DNA of 64,000 nt, taken from NCBI GenBank assembly GCA_033675265.1, contig JAUJYZ010000127.1:45001-109000 (forward strand). Reading direction: 5' to 3'. This document shows, one piece after another, positions 23,101 through 37,400 of the stretch. Below the pieces are notes generated by a model. The model had not been told where the DNA came from. It searched no databases and saw only the letters and a program-made list of their open reading frames with translations. Both the position numbers and the translations under genes were made by a program. The DNA comes from Actinostola sp. cb2023. Its lineage: Eukaryota > Cnidaria > Anthozoa > Actiniaria > Actinostolidae. Position 1 is the first letter of the stretch. Every line of letters begins with the position of its first letter.

Positions 23101-25791
23101 TTGTGCAATATCCGGTCACATGCTATCGAGACCCAAATATAAATAGGGGACAGGGTTGAGGATCAGCGAAGGGGGAGGGCAAGGGGAGAAGGTTTGCAAC
23201 GCCTAGCCCAGGTACCGGGGCCTAGTATCTATTATACATGTATTGGAACCATTTATATACAGAAATGTATCTCTCTTCCAATCGATGTGGGACATTGTCA
23301 AATCCAAAACACTACTCATGACCACTAATTCCATAGACAATCGTCACTAAAAATAAAGTCAAAATCAAATCAAATCAGATTATAGGGCAAATGGGGTGTG
23401 TGTCTAGCGAAAGTATGGGGTCTTGTACTACTGAATTGTCTCGCACATGCGCAATGTGTTATATAGGAGTCGTGATTCCCGATCTAAAAAGCGGCTAAAT
23501 TAAATGTGTTGACCAAATGAAGGATTAAAGGAAAAAAAGACGAGGTATAAAGCAACAAGTCAGAGCCCAGGCATCCACCACGGCTTAGAAATTGCACACA
23601 AATCCTAACTTCGGCCTTCATCGGTCGCTGTTCAGCGCTCGTCAACAAATCAAAATTCACAAGACAACTCGGACCAACATCGAATATTATATATATATAA
23701 TTAAAATACAACTCAAAACCTCAAGAAAACTACACAGGGGACTTCAACAACTATAATTATTCTTTATTTGTAGTATTTTTTTTAGGGAACGCCTTATAGA
23801 AAAATAATGCTTTTGAGAAAAACAAACAAACTCATACTCATAAATGACCGGTTGAACCAAGCTTTTCGAATCGCTCAAAACCACTCAAAAAAACACAATT
23901 TCTCGCTCAGATTTCTACACCAACGTGTTCTTTAATTTTCAGACTACTGTTGTGAATACATTTTTGAGAATCTCATACCCTTTGAAGGCTTTATCAGAGC
24001 TCATTCCTGATCCAACCGAACGAAATCCAAAGACGTCACGATCCACTGATTTATACGTTTGGGCTACCTGTGACCACAGGAAGCCCAATTATACAACTGA
24101 CACGTGCACACACGAACATTCAGTGAAAATCCTTTATAATCGTCCAAGAAGATAAGCACACGAATAGCTGGACGTCTATGTGTTCTACTAGAAAGGAAAC
24201 CACAAACTTATATTTATGGTATTTTATATTTCGAAGTCTAAATGAAAAATCGACCGACAACAACTATCAATCATTGAACTTTACTCGTTGAATACATTTT
24301 TATACCAAGATAATGGTCTCTTGATTTTACTTTTAAAATGTTCAAATATTTTCACTCTAAGAGCGAAATATAAATCATACTGCATTGATCACGAAAGATA
24401 ACTGCGACATGTGCTGGTTCCAGGTAGAAAAGGGAAGTTTTCAAGCAAAAATCAAACTCGTATACAAACTTTGGACTCTTTCAGTCAGTAATATATCACT
24501 ATCCTGAAAAACCTTTGTTATTCAAATCAAGAACTCTTTGTAGAACGAGGCATACAACAATATGAACTATTGTTATTCAAATTTTCAGGAATTCAGGACG
24601 TGTTATGATATACTGAGAAAGCCCCCACACTGACACTTCCACAGGGATCCCAATTCTACTCTGGTCCTTAGCATGTACTGGTTCAATCCGGCACCAGGGC
24701 ACGAGTGAACCCTGCCGACAGGGTCTAGTTATTTCTACAATCAAGTATTCTACAGCACTGGATTAACGCTTGGTAATTGTGATGACAGTAAACTTTTAGA
24801 ATTTTAATGGAATGGTCTTTCAGGTGGACGCGATTTCGAGCTATGGCCCGGTGAATATGTAGAAGTGTTCAATTTAGGTCGAACTTTAACGAGATATTTC
24901 TTGAAATTTTTACCGACCACCAAGTTGGAGATAATTACCACAGCATTCATTCCTTTATATAATTTCAGTTTTATAGAGAATGGGGCTTCAAAAAATGCAT
25001 AGCTGTCAGATTTAATAGATTCTTCTCACCCTATACTCGGTGTAATGGCGGAATTGATGTTTTGTGTTACTTCTCGAAGCCATGGTTCTATCATATCTTC
25101 GTCTATTTCCTTATTCTAAGTCTTTGAAAGTATATTGTGTTCATGTTGGCATTTCACGCATGCGCAGACAAAATGCCCATGTGCTCCGCCACGCAGGATA
25201 ACTGATAATAAAATGGCGCAATTGGTAAAGAAAACCGCTGAAATGGTGCTAACATGAATGATAAACAAGAACACCTCAAAATATCTACATATTAAACTAA
25301 AAATTAAAGAGGATAAAGACAAAACAATATACATAAACAATGTTGAAAAACCAAGAAGTTGTTCTGTATGTTGCTAGTACTGCACCAAGAGTGTGCTGTT
25401 ATTTGTATGACATTGTGTTCACGCTCTAGTGATTTGTTCGCTTATGTTAAAAGAGCTGTACCTATAATTCTTTTATTTTTGCTATGATTAACAAATCGAA
25501 ACATGTAAAAACTTTGTTAAACTTCTACATGCATTGAAAGATTCCTAAGTTAAAGATATTTATATTGTAAATAGTTCATATCGTCTGTATTTATTGAAAT
25601 GTTCAGTTTCAAGTATATGCGCGCAGCAAATCTGAAAAAAAAACAGTCCAAGCACAAGGCCCTTGATAGTAAATATGATTATGTTTGATGACTAAAGTTC
25701 AGTTGTGTAATAACATGACTGATGAATTCGTTATCTTACCTGTCTCAACAAGACAGCAAACTATGAAAGATCCAATGAACAAAGACCTCAT
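20134..25791 (-). CDS. Ly6/uPAR three-finger protein 1, GPI-type (2 exons)
   Basis: Exon 1 is 25791-25740 (52 nt): MRSLFIGSFIVCCLVET, a signal peptide ending in phase 1 at a GTAAGA donor. Exon 2 is 20459-20134, after the acceptor TTCTATCTAG. The product is 125 residues. The mature domain opens ECYSCWPPM and closes CTVECCDYDLCN; 12 cysteines fit a Ly6/uPAR (LU) fold with an extra pair. It is followed by a hydrophobic tail (FKAVGALFIAMPLLAVVSYML region) expected to direct GPI anchoring. There is an N-glycosylation sequon NNS before LARTCY. Such proteins sit outside the cell, bind receptors or ligands, and the partner cannot be read from sequence. The 5.3-kb intron carries a 43-bp satellite made of its own 3' splice site. 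Genes at 26782 and 31453 are paralogues in the same orientation. Confidence 0.85.
20575..22480. repeat. 43-bp satellite carrying the Ly6-1 3' splice site, about 44 copies
   Basis: The unit on the plus strand is AAGGTTAACATTGGTATTAC followed by ATGGAAAGCACTAGATAGAA and TGT. On the minus strand each unit reads TTCTATCTAGTGCTTTCCAT, identical to the real intron/exon-2 junction of the Ly6 gene at 20459-20463. Copies near 20586 and 20731 keep more exon sequence (GCATTTGATGG and GCATTCGATGG) than the bulk (GTATTACATGG). A few units have small indels (TTTAGCAC, TATTATTAC). It lies wholly inside the intron. Confidence 0.92.
22490..25739. other. Ly6-1 intron remainder, no exon seen
   Basis: Contains a simple CAACAA tract near 22555-22575 and a hairpin at 23013-23044 (ACTCGTGC pairing with GCACGAGT). 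It also has a segment near 22720-22770 similar in reverse to 25130-25195 (TTTTGTTTGCGCATGCG versus TTTTGTCTGCGCATGCG), suggesting dispersed repeat copies. No coding exon is supported. Confidence 0.4.
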
Positions 25792-26781
25792 GATTTTAAC
25801 CGTCCAAGAATTTCCGCTTCAATCTCTTCTACGTGTTGTATACAAAATGGCCTGTGATTCGCTGCTTGCTGCTTGTTCAAGATCTCTATTTCACCTTCAA
25901 ATGACTATCTGATTTGAGTTTGTATCAAGTAAAGTTGAGCGACGCCAAACGGTTCGATGACGAAAAGAGCTATATGTAAATCACCCGACAGAAAATAATT
26001 ACCATTGTTTTATAAACCAATCACAGGCAAAAAATGTTGTTGATGTGTCGTGAATCTGCATTATAATTCACATAAATAGATTTTAAGTAATCAGTGAGGC
26101 ATTTATTGACAAAAGAGTGACTTTATTCTACATTATATACATGATAACAACTCCAACCCCGACCCAAACCGACATCAAAGTTCGAAGTGAAGGTTTTATT
26201 GTCGACCAGAAGTGAAAACTGAGCGGCCGGTGGGAGATCGCGATTGCTCAAGTAATAGGCGTCATTCTTGGCATTTTTGTTACACGAATATTTAAATAAG
26301 GCAGTTTCAAAAGCCTTTGAAACTATTAGACTTGTAAAATTGTCCCGTTGATTACTCGTGCCTGGATTAGAAAACTATATTAATTGGCACTAAAAAAACT
26401 GAAACTGAAACTGAAAACGTTCTTACTCAGTACTGTTAACATATTCGCTAGCACTGAAGGATGAGAGCCATGTTCTCATGCATGGATAATATCAGTAATT
26501 CATCACAACACTGCTAATATATCAACCGACTGTGACGTCTAGTCAAATATTCAACATGAACAACATATAGTAGAAGATATGTAGAAAATATTATAAAACT
26601 CTTTAACAAAAAAACAGTTATCTGATTGATATGATATCCAGTAAAGTTAATTTCCTCTCTGACTGAATGAATGAATGAATCTTAATTACCCATTTCACAT
26701 TTTTTGTCCTGGAGAAAGTGGGGAACATACTACAGTTCTCAGTGGTTCCAAGTTACATAGTCGGTTTCTAAGCTGCCAGTA
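25792..26781. other. Intergenic between Ly6-1 and Ly6-2
   Basis: Should hold the promoter of the first Ly6-type gene and the 3' UTR of the second. A minus-strand AATAAA lies at 26102-26107, 675 nt past the stop of the second gene. Nothing else is recognised. Confidence 0.35.
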
Positions 26782-28586
<1,805 letters not shown>

Positions 28587-29423
28587 CTTTGCTGCCAACA
28601 GTGTATTATGAATCAGGAGCCCAATGGTGTAGCTCGATCTTGTTTCACGAGAACCAAAACTCTTCCAATCCAGCGATGCTTACCGCCTTTACTGATCACC
28701 GAAGCGTTGAAAAGTTGAAAGGAACACGTTTTTGAGTCCGCTATACAATAGACGAAGCACGAGTCATAGAGGAGTCTTTTCATGAAGCTCTAGCCTGCTA
28801 ACCGGTGTCCTTGGAAACCCCGACCAATCACAATCCATGGTGGAAATCCCCAGGGGGTACTTGTCAGTCGAATTTTCCCAGTCATACAAAATAATATTTT
28901 AACATGTAACAGTTTTAAAGAGATACAAATCAGACAAAGATGGTGAACTAATATATAACTTAGGTACAGTAGCGAACGGATGGTCAACGCTGAAGTAGTT
29001 GTGGTAACAACAGATTGAATTAAGTACTGATTAGGAAATATACTTGATAGTTGTGGCACAATAATTTCGGATTAGTATTTTCCTTTGCTTGGAAATTTTT
29101 ATTGTTTATAAAATAAAATCGATATTCTTTGTAAAAAAAAAGCCTTAAAAACATACGAAATCCTTTCAAAACCTGCTGATGAGTCGGATTAACGGACTGA
29201 ATGGTACAACGTAGTAATTAAGAGAAATGTATTTGATGAACAGATTAAGTGTATAAATAAAACCATACAAAGTTGATTCAACTATTGCCTAGTATAGCAT
29301 AACAGAGTAACTATGTATAATCAATATATAGTGCTTGTAAAGAAAAAAACATTTGCAGTGTTGTATATAGTACTGAAGAGATCACTCCATCACTTCTGTG
29401 CTCATTATCGGTATACGTCAGGC
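28587..29423. other. Upstream region of Ly6-2
   Basis: Immediately 5' of the second Ly6-type gene on the minus strand, so likely its promoter. No motif can be named. No other gene is seen. Confidence 0.35.
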
Positions 29424-29430
29424 AACCAAC

Positions 29431-31479
29431 CACAGGCAGCCCAACCATTGCTTTTGAGGCTACTAAATATTTCAAAAAAAAAAAATTTTGATGGGCTTCC
29501 TGTGGTAGAGCGCGCGCGCATTTATATATTGGGTTCCCTGTGCTGAGTAATGTCCTATGTTGGGCTTCCTGTGTGCCTCCTGCGGGATGCGCCCGCAGCA
29601 GATGTGTATATTTAAACAAGGTATGAAACTCCAGTCACGTGATGGCCTGATGTGCGGCGCAAGTAGATGGTGCACTTTTCCGTGAGCCGAATAGCCGAAG
29701 TCGTCGTACGCTACAGGCCCTTGGGGGGTACCCAGGGTGAAGTCGTTATTATGGCGGGGAGTGGAAGAGAAGTTCATATCAAGAAAGACTGATTTTTTTC
29801 GGTGTAAACGTTGGGATTCTTTTCCCTATTCATGGTAAGTTTAGAAGTTCACAATTCATGTCAACTTTAAGTAAATCTAGAAGAAATTCGACGGTTTTAA
29901 AGTAGTCCTTTTTCATTTTGAATGGTTGAGAAACTTTGGATGTGTTGTGCTCGACACGTGAGAAAGTTTTGCAGTTGAAAATAAACTGAACTAAAAGTAC
30001 TTTTTGTCATGGTTTTTACGTAGTAATTGCTCTAAATGTTCTCTAATGAAAGGACTTGCCTATACTAGGGCAGAAGGGCTGCTTAATACTCCTCAACAAA
30101 TCAGTTTTTTTTTTCTATAAATTATGACTGAGCAGTGAGCTATTTCAGTATTTGACAAGTGTGTAGACTGTAGTTGTCAGTGATCGAAATACACTTCAAC
30201 AAGGAACCTCTCTCAACTGACTGATTTTACTTTATCTGTTTAAACATTACTAACTCTCTCATCTAGAAAGTGTTTGACATAATTTTGTACTTTACTTATA
30301 GTTCTTCTGACACAAGGGAACGCCAACAGCATAAACCATCTCAGTGTGAGCAAAATATAGACAAACTCAACATCGAAGACGAAGGAGACATGAATGGCGA
30401 TGGACTCGTGAAGCTGCCGTGAACTAAAATATTAACAGTTGTTCGTTATTGTCATTGAAATAGCACGACACATTTTTAGCAAATATTAAAGTCTTACTAT
30501 CATCTGAGAGAAACAGAGTAATTTTAACGGCGTATTTTTCGTAACCGGGAACGTAAGTAAGCTTCAGTATCGCTTCCAACTTCGATGTTTGCTATTCAAT
30601 CAGTCATGATCAGTGATTCACAACTTGTCGCCTTTGTGTATAATATTTTATCCATTGTTATTAAGCTTATTTCCATGCTATTACTGATCAATATAGTAAA
30701 TAAATTGCACAGAAAGTAACGGCAAAACAGTGTGTAAAAAGCTAGTAAACTTATTGTTGAAATAAATACGTTTGTTTGTCATTTTGTGTACAAGTACTGA
30801 TAGCAAATGTGTTGTGCAGTACTAAATATTGAGACTATTCAGCATTTATAAAACACAATGCGTCAATTTTGAAGATTTTAATCGATAAAAATCAAAATAC
30901 AAAACAAATACTTTACAGAAGTCAAAACAGAAAACAGATAAAGTATATTGTAGATGTTTTGACTCATGTTTAGTGAACATATCATGTTAAAACCTTGCCA
31001 AAAAGAGCATCGTTCAGATTTGCCGAGCGCTTGTCGATGCCTTCTCGAAGGTAAAATCCGACTACTTCACGGAAAAGTGCACCATCTACTTGCGCCGCAC
31101 ATCGGTCCATGACGCTCAAAATTTCAAAAATTAGTTTCTCAGCGTACGTTGAAGTTAGACGACTGACACTTACAAAGTGTTTCGAGAATACGGTAAAGTT
31201 TAGTTATTCGAAGAAAAATTGAATTTTCACATCACATTGACAAAATTAGGGTCAAAAACGTATTTGTCACGTGACCGAGTTTCATACCTTGTATAAATAT
31301 ACACATTTGCTGCGGGCGCATCCCGCAGGAGGCACACAGGAAGCCCAACATAGGACATTACTCAGCACAGGGAACCCAATATATAAATACGCGCGCGCTC
31401 TACCACAGGAAGCCCATCAACAAAAATTTTTTTTTGGAATTATTTAGTAGCCTCAAAAGCAATGGTTGGGCTGCCTGTG
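29431..31479. mobile_element. 2-kb foldback transposon with 7-bp target duplication
   Basis: The ends are CACAGGCAGCCCAACCATTG and its reverse complement. The arms pair for about 220 bp, and an inner pair (about 29652-29690 with 31070-31110, AGTAGATGGTGCACTTTTCC) extends the foldback. Perfect AACCAAC duplications flank it at 29424-29430 and 31480-31486. Each arm holds several variants of GGGCTTCCTGTG, likely subterminal binding repeats. The 1.4-kb centre has splice-like signals (GTAAGT at 29835, an acceptor before 30302) but no transposase that I recognise. Superfamily unassigned. Confidence 0.75.
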
Positions 31480-34400
31480 AACCAACCGGTTACAACCTGC
31501 TATAAACGCCACAATAACGATCAAACTGTTCCAATCACTTTTAACGCCTTGTCCTCCATTGCAAAGATTTCCTTTACAGCATTTGACGGTACAAGGACCA
31601 TATAGTCTGCACCATTCTTTGGCACCTTCACATTTAAAACTAGTGTAGCATGTTCGTGCGAGGGTATGGTTGGCGGGGTACTCCACCTTTAGTAAGATAA
31701 CGTAGAATTTGCCTCATAAACAATACATACCTCTTATTAACCGAGCGCGAGGTCAGTTTTTTCGCACGGCCTAGTGGCCCAAGCGCGTAGCGCGCGGGCC
31801 ACAAAAAGTGGGGGGAAACGAGGATCCATAACTTCCCGTACGGACCGAGCAAGCAAGGTTAATAAGATATTTATTATAGTCGTTTTCGTATGAGTGGGAA
31901 GTAGTTACGGTACGGTTCGTGCCGTGCCGTGCGGTGACCGTATCGCGCCATCATCGTGCGGTATCCAAGCATTCTGATTGGTTGAGAAATGATTTCGCGC
32001 GCTGTGATTGGTTGAATACAATGTATTTTCCGTACCGTAGCCGTAACTCCGTACCGTAGGTTTCCCACTCATATGAAAATGACTCTATACAGATTTTCCT
32101 TACTTTTCTGTTTTCAGCGGGCCGTACGGGAAGCTAGTTACGGCCCGCTAATTGACCAATAAGAGCGCGCGCAGCCGTATCTGTGCTATATAATAATGCT
32201 ATGTCATTTACATGCATGAATATTAAGCACGAAAGGGAAGAGCTGCATGTGCAGCTTGACGACACGCTCAAGACTGGCAACAGAGACAATATAGCAGCAG
32301 AACTATCAACCTTTCTATGGGACAAGATTTTCTTGGTCACATAATCAGGCTGAGCATTTATGACTTAAAGTGCCTATGAAACGAAAATGTCGATCCTTGT
32401 TTTATTGTACATTATTGTTGTTTGGTCTTTCTCTGAACATTTGCTGTATTTAAATGTCGACTTTGAGTGTGCGAACATTTACTTTTCGCGGTTCGAAAAT
32501 TATCATTTTCAATCAAAATGTGCGACAAGAGACTGCAGTCCGGTTCATTACCACTTTTGGTAATATTTTGTAAACACTGTCCAACCAATCAGAGACGAAG
32601 ATTAACTAGTTGTCATGATAATTGTCAATCAACGGTCTTTCTCTCCCCACGTTGTTACTCAACATGGTTTCTCGAGGACTGAGGTCAAAGTCATTCATCC
32701 CGCGAAACAAAACCACCAAACTATCAACTAAATATAATTTCACCATAAGAACAACTACAGAGGCCGTGACGAATGGTTCAATGATAGCCGGCTACTTGTC
32801 CATAAATAAATAAAAATAAACAATGCTTCTTTGATTGTTTCAGGGTAATATGACTGCGCTCTACCCTAAAATATTAGAACATAAAATGCCAATAACAACG
32901 CAATTTATATATTTATTTCGCGACACTGGTTGTAAAACAAATACACACCAGGCGAAGATTTAGTCTGTGATTACTCCATCATATGTCCGATGGCTTATTC
33001 TATTCACTGCCTCTCCATGACGAACTCTTTGATACAGAGAAGAAGACATCCCGGGATACACGACTGCTGAACCGCTTGTTAAGTTTGCAAGTTTCACAAA
33101 GGAATTCAGGGTATATGTCGCTCCTCTCAACTTCTATGCATGTACGTCCCAGAACCCGAAGAACTCTTGACAGGCAAATAATAACCTACATATCTTCCAT
33201 GTTCTTTCTCTTTGAATGGACTTCCTTGCGGAGAGAATCTGCACAAACACTGCCGTCATGATTTACGTCTCTGACACAAGTCAAATTTCAAGGAAGATGC
33301 CCCTCGCCATCTCGACATGCCCCACAACGAAACCAACAGAAATCAACAGTTAAACTCAAATACATTCCAACTAAGTGGTCGAAAACATCATAAAAAACAT
33401 CAGACATGCACGACATCGATTGTTGAGGAATCGTCGATGCTCCTCCATCCTTAGCAAACCTCGATGAGGCAAAGTCATGATTTCGAATCGCTGGGCCCCT
33501 CGACTTTTTGGCAGGCCCCCGTACAAAACCAACTGAAAATGACGACTAAACTACTCTAATTTACCTCTCGGTGGGCGAAATTGTAAACAAAGTGGGCAAA
33601 GATACTTTAGAATACGTTTTTGTCAGTAAACCTGGCAGAAATAAACAAGAGAAAATCCACAAAGACGATCTAAAACTTCGATAATTCACAAAATTCGCAG
33701 TGTCTCAAGCAGGCTTCAACAGTATGACGTCTTTGGTTATACAATAACATCTAGACGCGCAAATATTCATGGGTAGGACCTCTTTACGGGGAATAGGGAC
33801 TAAAGAAAATAGGGACCGAGACCCGGGACCGAGACAGCGCTTCGGCCGCCATCTTGTGACGTAATGCATATTACCAAAAGTGGTAATGAACCGGACTGGA
33901 CTGGGCTCATGACAATGGCTCGGTGACGTCAAGAGGTTGTTCATGCCTTTGTTTGCACAACTCCTGACGTCACATTTCTATAGTTTGACCGAGCGGGAAT
34001 TGTCGCACTTTGAAACCCAAAATGCGGCAACTTCGAGCGTACGTGAAATAAAAATTGTTCCTGAAGCTCAATTCACTTTTTATTAACGTCATGTAAACAA
34101 GCAAATAGTAAACTTTCGTAGTAGCAAATAAAAACGGAGTCTGTTTTTTCGTTTCATAGGCACTTTAACTTATAAACTAAATTGTATGCAACTACTGGTA
34201 CTAAAATAAAGTCTATGTCATACATGTTCAAGCAGTATACGATTAGTACATATTACGTACAAAGTGTACGTAAAGTGCTACTTGGACGAAAATCGGTCAA
34301 AATTTAAAATGAGCTGTAATTTTGCTGACGTAATTTTGAAGGACCTATTAATAACTGTTTGCCATTAAGCTAAAATGTTGTTTTCATATTCCAACAAGAA

Positions 34401-37400
34401 GTACTGTTTTTTTTAATGATTTTGGGTTGAGCGGATAACGTCATCAGACTTAACCCGTCTAGAATTATTCATCAAATCAAACTTATTTATCATTTGCGAA
34501 GTCAAAACCGTATAATTTGCCACCTATGAGATTGTTTTAAAAATCTATTCAATATAAGCTGAACCTTCCGTTTATGAGTTATAGAGGTTGATTATTGACA
34601 TTTGTAAACTTACAGAATACTTTCACAGTCTTTATACACCTATTTCAAATAACGTTGTCGCGTTCAAAGCAACAAGCGTCAAGCCAAGACCGAAGTGAAT
34701 GCTGGTTATGTGCTGACAATTATTTAAATCACAATTGTTTTTACAAGGACTAATTAACAAAATGTGAACATTTCCACGTGCTTGTTTGCATATCACACTT
34801 CGTTCCATAGAAAATAGGTCTGATTTGAATAATTTGCCAACACAAAACCAGCATTCATTTCGGTCTTGGCTTGACGCTTGTTGCTTTGAACGCGACAACG
34901 TTATTTGAAATAGGTGTAAATGATTTTAGTTATGGCAAAGTCCTTAGTAGACGTCATCAAATTTGCATATTGAGATTTCAAACCTCTATAACTCATAAAC
35001 GCAAGGTTCAAATCACAAAATACTGAATCCACCAACTATTCAGCATATATTGAATATATTTTTAAAACAATCTCATAGGGGTTAGTTGCACTTAAGCTTT
35101 TATGCATAAGCGACTTGCACTAAGGGTCATGTGACCCCAACCCCCTTAAATCGAACAGTAGTGTTTAAATGAACTCCAGAAATGAAAAGAACAGCGCATA
35201 ATGTCTGACACAGGAAATCAGTTAAAAATGGCATTAAAAATAAAATTGGTCATTTGCATTTTCCAAGCAAAATCATAGAAAACGATCGATTTTACTCTTT
35301 CAGTCATTTTTCCTGTGTCAGACATTATGAGCTGAAACTTAATAATAATAATAAGTATTGGGAGCATCATACTATTGTCTCTATGCTCTTACAAAACTTC
35401 GCCCTTTTTTCTAATTTTGAGCTGTTCTTTTCATTTCTGGAGTTCATTTTGACTGTTCGATTTATGGGAGTTAGGGTCACGTGACTTCTTAGTGCAAGTC
35501 GTCTATTGTCCCGACGTTTCGGTTGGAATTTCCGGAAAATTAACCATACCATTTAATTCCCAACCGAAATTACCGGTTTTTCGAACAAATGGAAAGCACA
35601 CCAGACGAGCATGCGCATAAGTTAAGGTGCGGTAATACGAGCAACAAAATCGTGCAACTTGTCGCGCAACATTGTTCAGATTATTGCGTAGCAAGTTGCA
35701 TAGAAATGTTTCTCGTATTACCATCGTTCGTGCAACTTGTCGCGCAACAAATTTAAAAAAATGATTTTCGGTGCTGCAGGTTGCAAAACTTTGTTGTATG
35801 AAGTAGAAAGAGCTTCTACTTTGCGCAACAAAGTTTTGCAACCTGCAACACGAAAATGTGTTGCGCGACAAGTTGCGCGAACGGTGGCAATACGAGAAAC
35901 ATTGCTCTGCAACTTGCAACGCAACAATGTTGCGCGACAAGTTGCACGATTTTGTTGCCCGTATTACTGCACCTTTACGAATCAGTAATATTTAATTTAA
36001 TACTATCATACCTCAATGCAAACATCGAAACCGAGCCTTTTCCACGGACGACACTGAATTGTCTCCTCTTGTCGTTTACATTTATCTTCATCAGTTGGTG
36101 GCCAGCACAATTTGCATTTAACTGCAAATACTGAAAACAAAACTGGTATAAAACATAATGTCTGAAGAAATACGGACAGACGATTAAACAAGGGCATGAT
36201 TTTCCATTCGGTGAAGACGTGCAGCGAAAGCAAACATTTACCAAATAAAGAGTTTATTTTGTTTGAATTGATTGAACTGAAAAATAAGTTTCGCTTTACT
36301 TGTTAATGTTTACTTTTAATCCACAAACAAAGCATGAATGTTTACGAACCATCCTTGGAACTGCAGCCATTACTCGGGCTACCTGTGGAATGCCCGAGTT
36401 ATTAAATGGGGTTTGTTTTTCTGTGTGTCACAAACTGATACTCAAAATATCGAAGACGACGGCTCTGATTTAATTTATTTAATCAGTTAGGACGATCGAC
36501 CACGGTGGCGGATAATATTTATAACGAGCAACAACTCTCAACTTCAACAGCCACCAAGAAAGGAAAGAAGTCTACATTAAAAAAACTGAAACTCGAAGAA
36601 GTCCAGAAAACAACAGAGACCCTCGGCAGGGCTAGAAAACCTTGTACGAAAACTACTGAGCTCGTTACAAATATTTCAAATGAGGTAAAAAAGGACAAGA
36701 AAGCTAACTTAACATGGATTAACAATTTGAACACTGAGCTGTAAATTTGATCGTTATATATAGCTACTTGCATAATCGTTGTCGGGTTGAAAATCATAAA
36801 TCATAGAAGCTGAAACCGCAAGGATGGATGGGAAATCAGTTCATGAGCCACATTACATACAGATATATATTCAATGTTCTCGTAGTTTTGAAGGTATATA
36901 TGAGCTATTTAACTTTGATCCTACAAGTCCAGATCAAAAGGTCGATCATTTGACGGTGTTATTTGAGAGTTTTAATTTCCCAGAATTCCTTTTGGTCATA
37001 GCTTTCATGATTTTCAACCCGACAACGATTATGCAATTAGCTAGTCACGTGTCTCGGTAATATATTCGTTTTGCACGCGTGGAATTTTAATTTCAAAAGA
37101 AGACATCACCTCCGGTTTGAGAACAGAATTTCTGTTCCGGGTCTAATTCCCCAAAATTCAGAACCGTTGTCTTCGTTTTCACTATCGGACTCAGATTCAT
37201 CGAAATCGGCTATAATTCGAGTTTTCTTCGAGGAGTCAATTCAATGTAGTGAGATCTCTTTCCTTATCGAAGTAACTGCTGAAGTTAAAAACATTTCCCT
37301 TCGTTCATGAATTGGTTTTCACTCAGGACAAAACGTACGACCACGTTGGTAGATAGATAGACGCCATACAATCAAACGGAAACGGATGCATGCTGAAAAC

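Noticed and set aside
32983..33261. 92-codon frame inside the 1.8-kb inverted-repeat element
   Set aside because: No recognisable transposase or zinc-finger signature on either strand; left as part of the element.
35503..36134. Short frames with repeated VARQVAR-like peptides
   Set aside because: Translations of the inverted blocks of the Harbinger-like MITE.
36505..36744. Lys/Thr-rich 79-codon frame
   Set aside because: It starts with GTG and has no ATG inside, no recognised domain, and lies in the Ly6-3 intron on the opposite strand. It could be a decayed transposon fragment.
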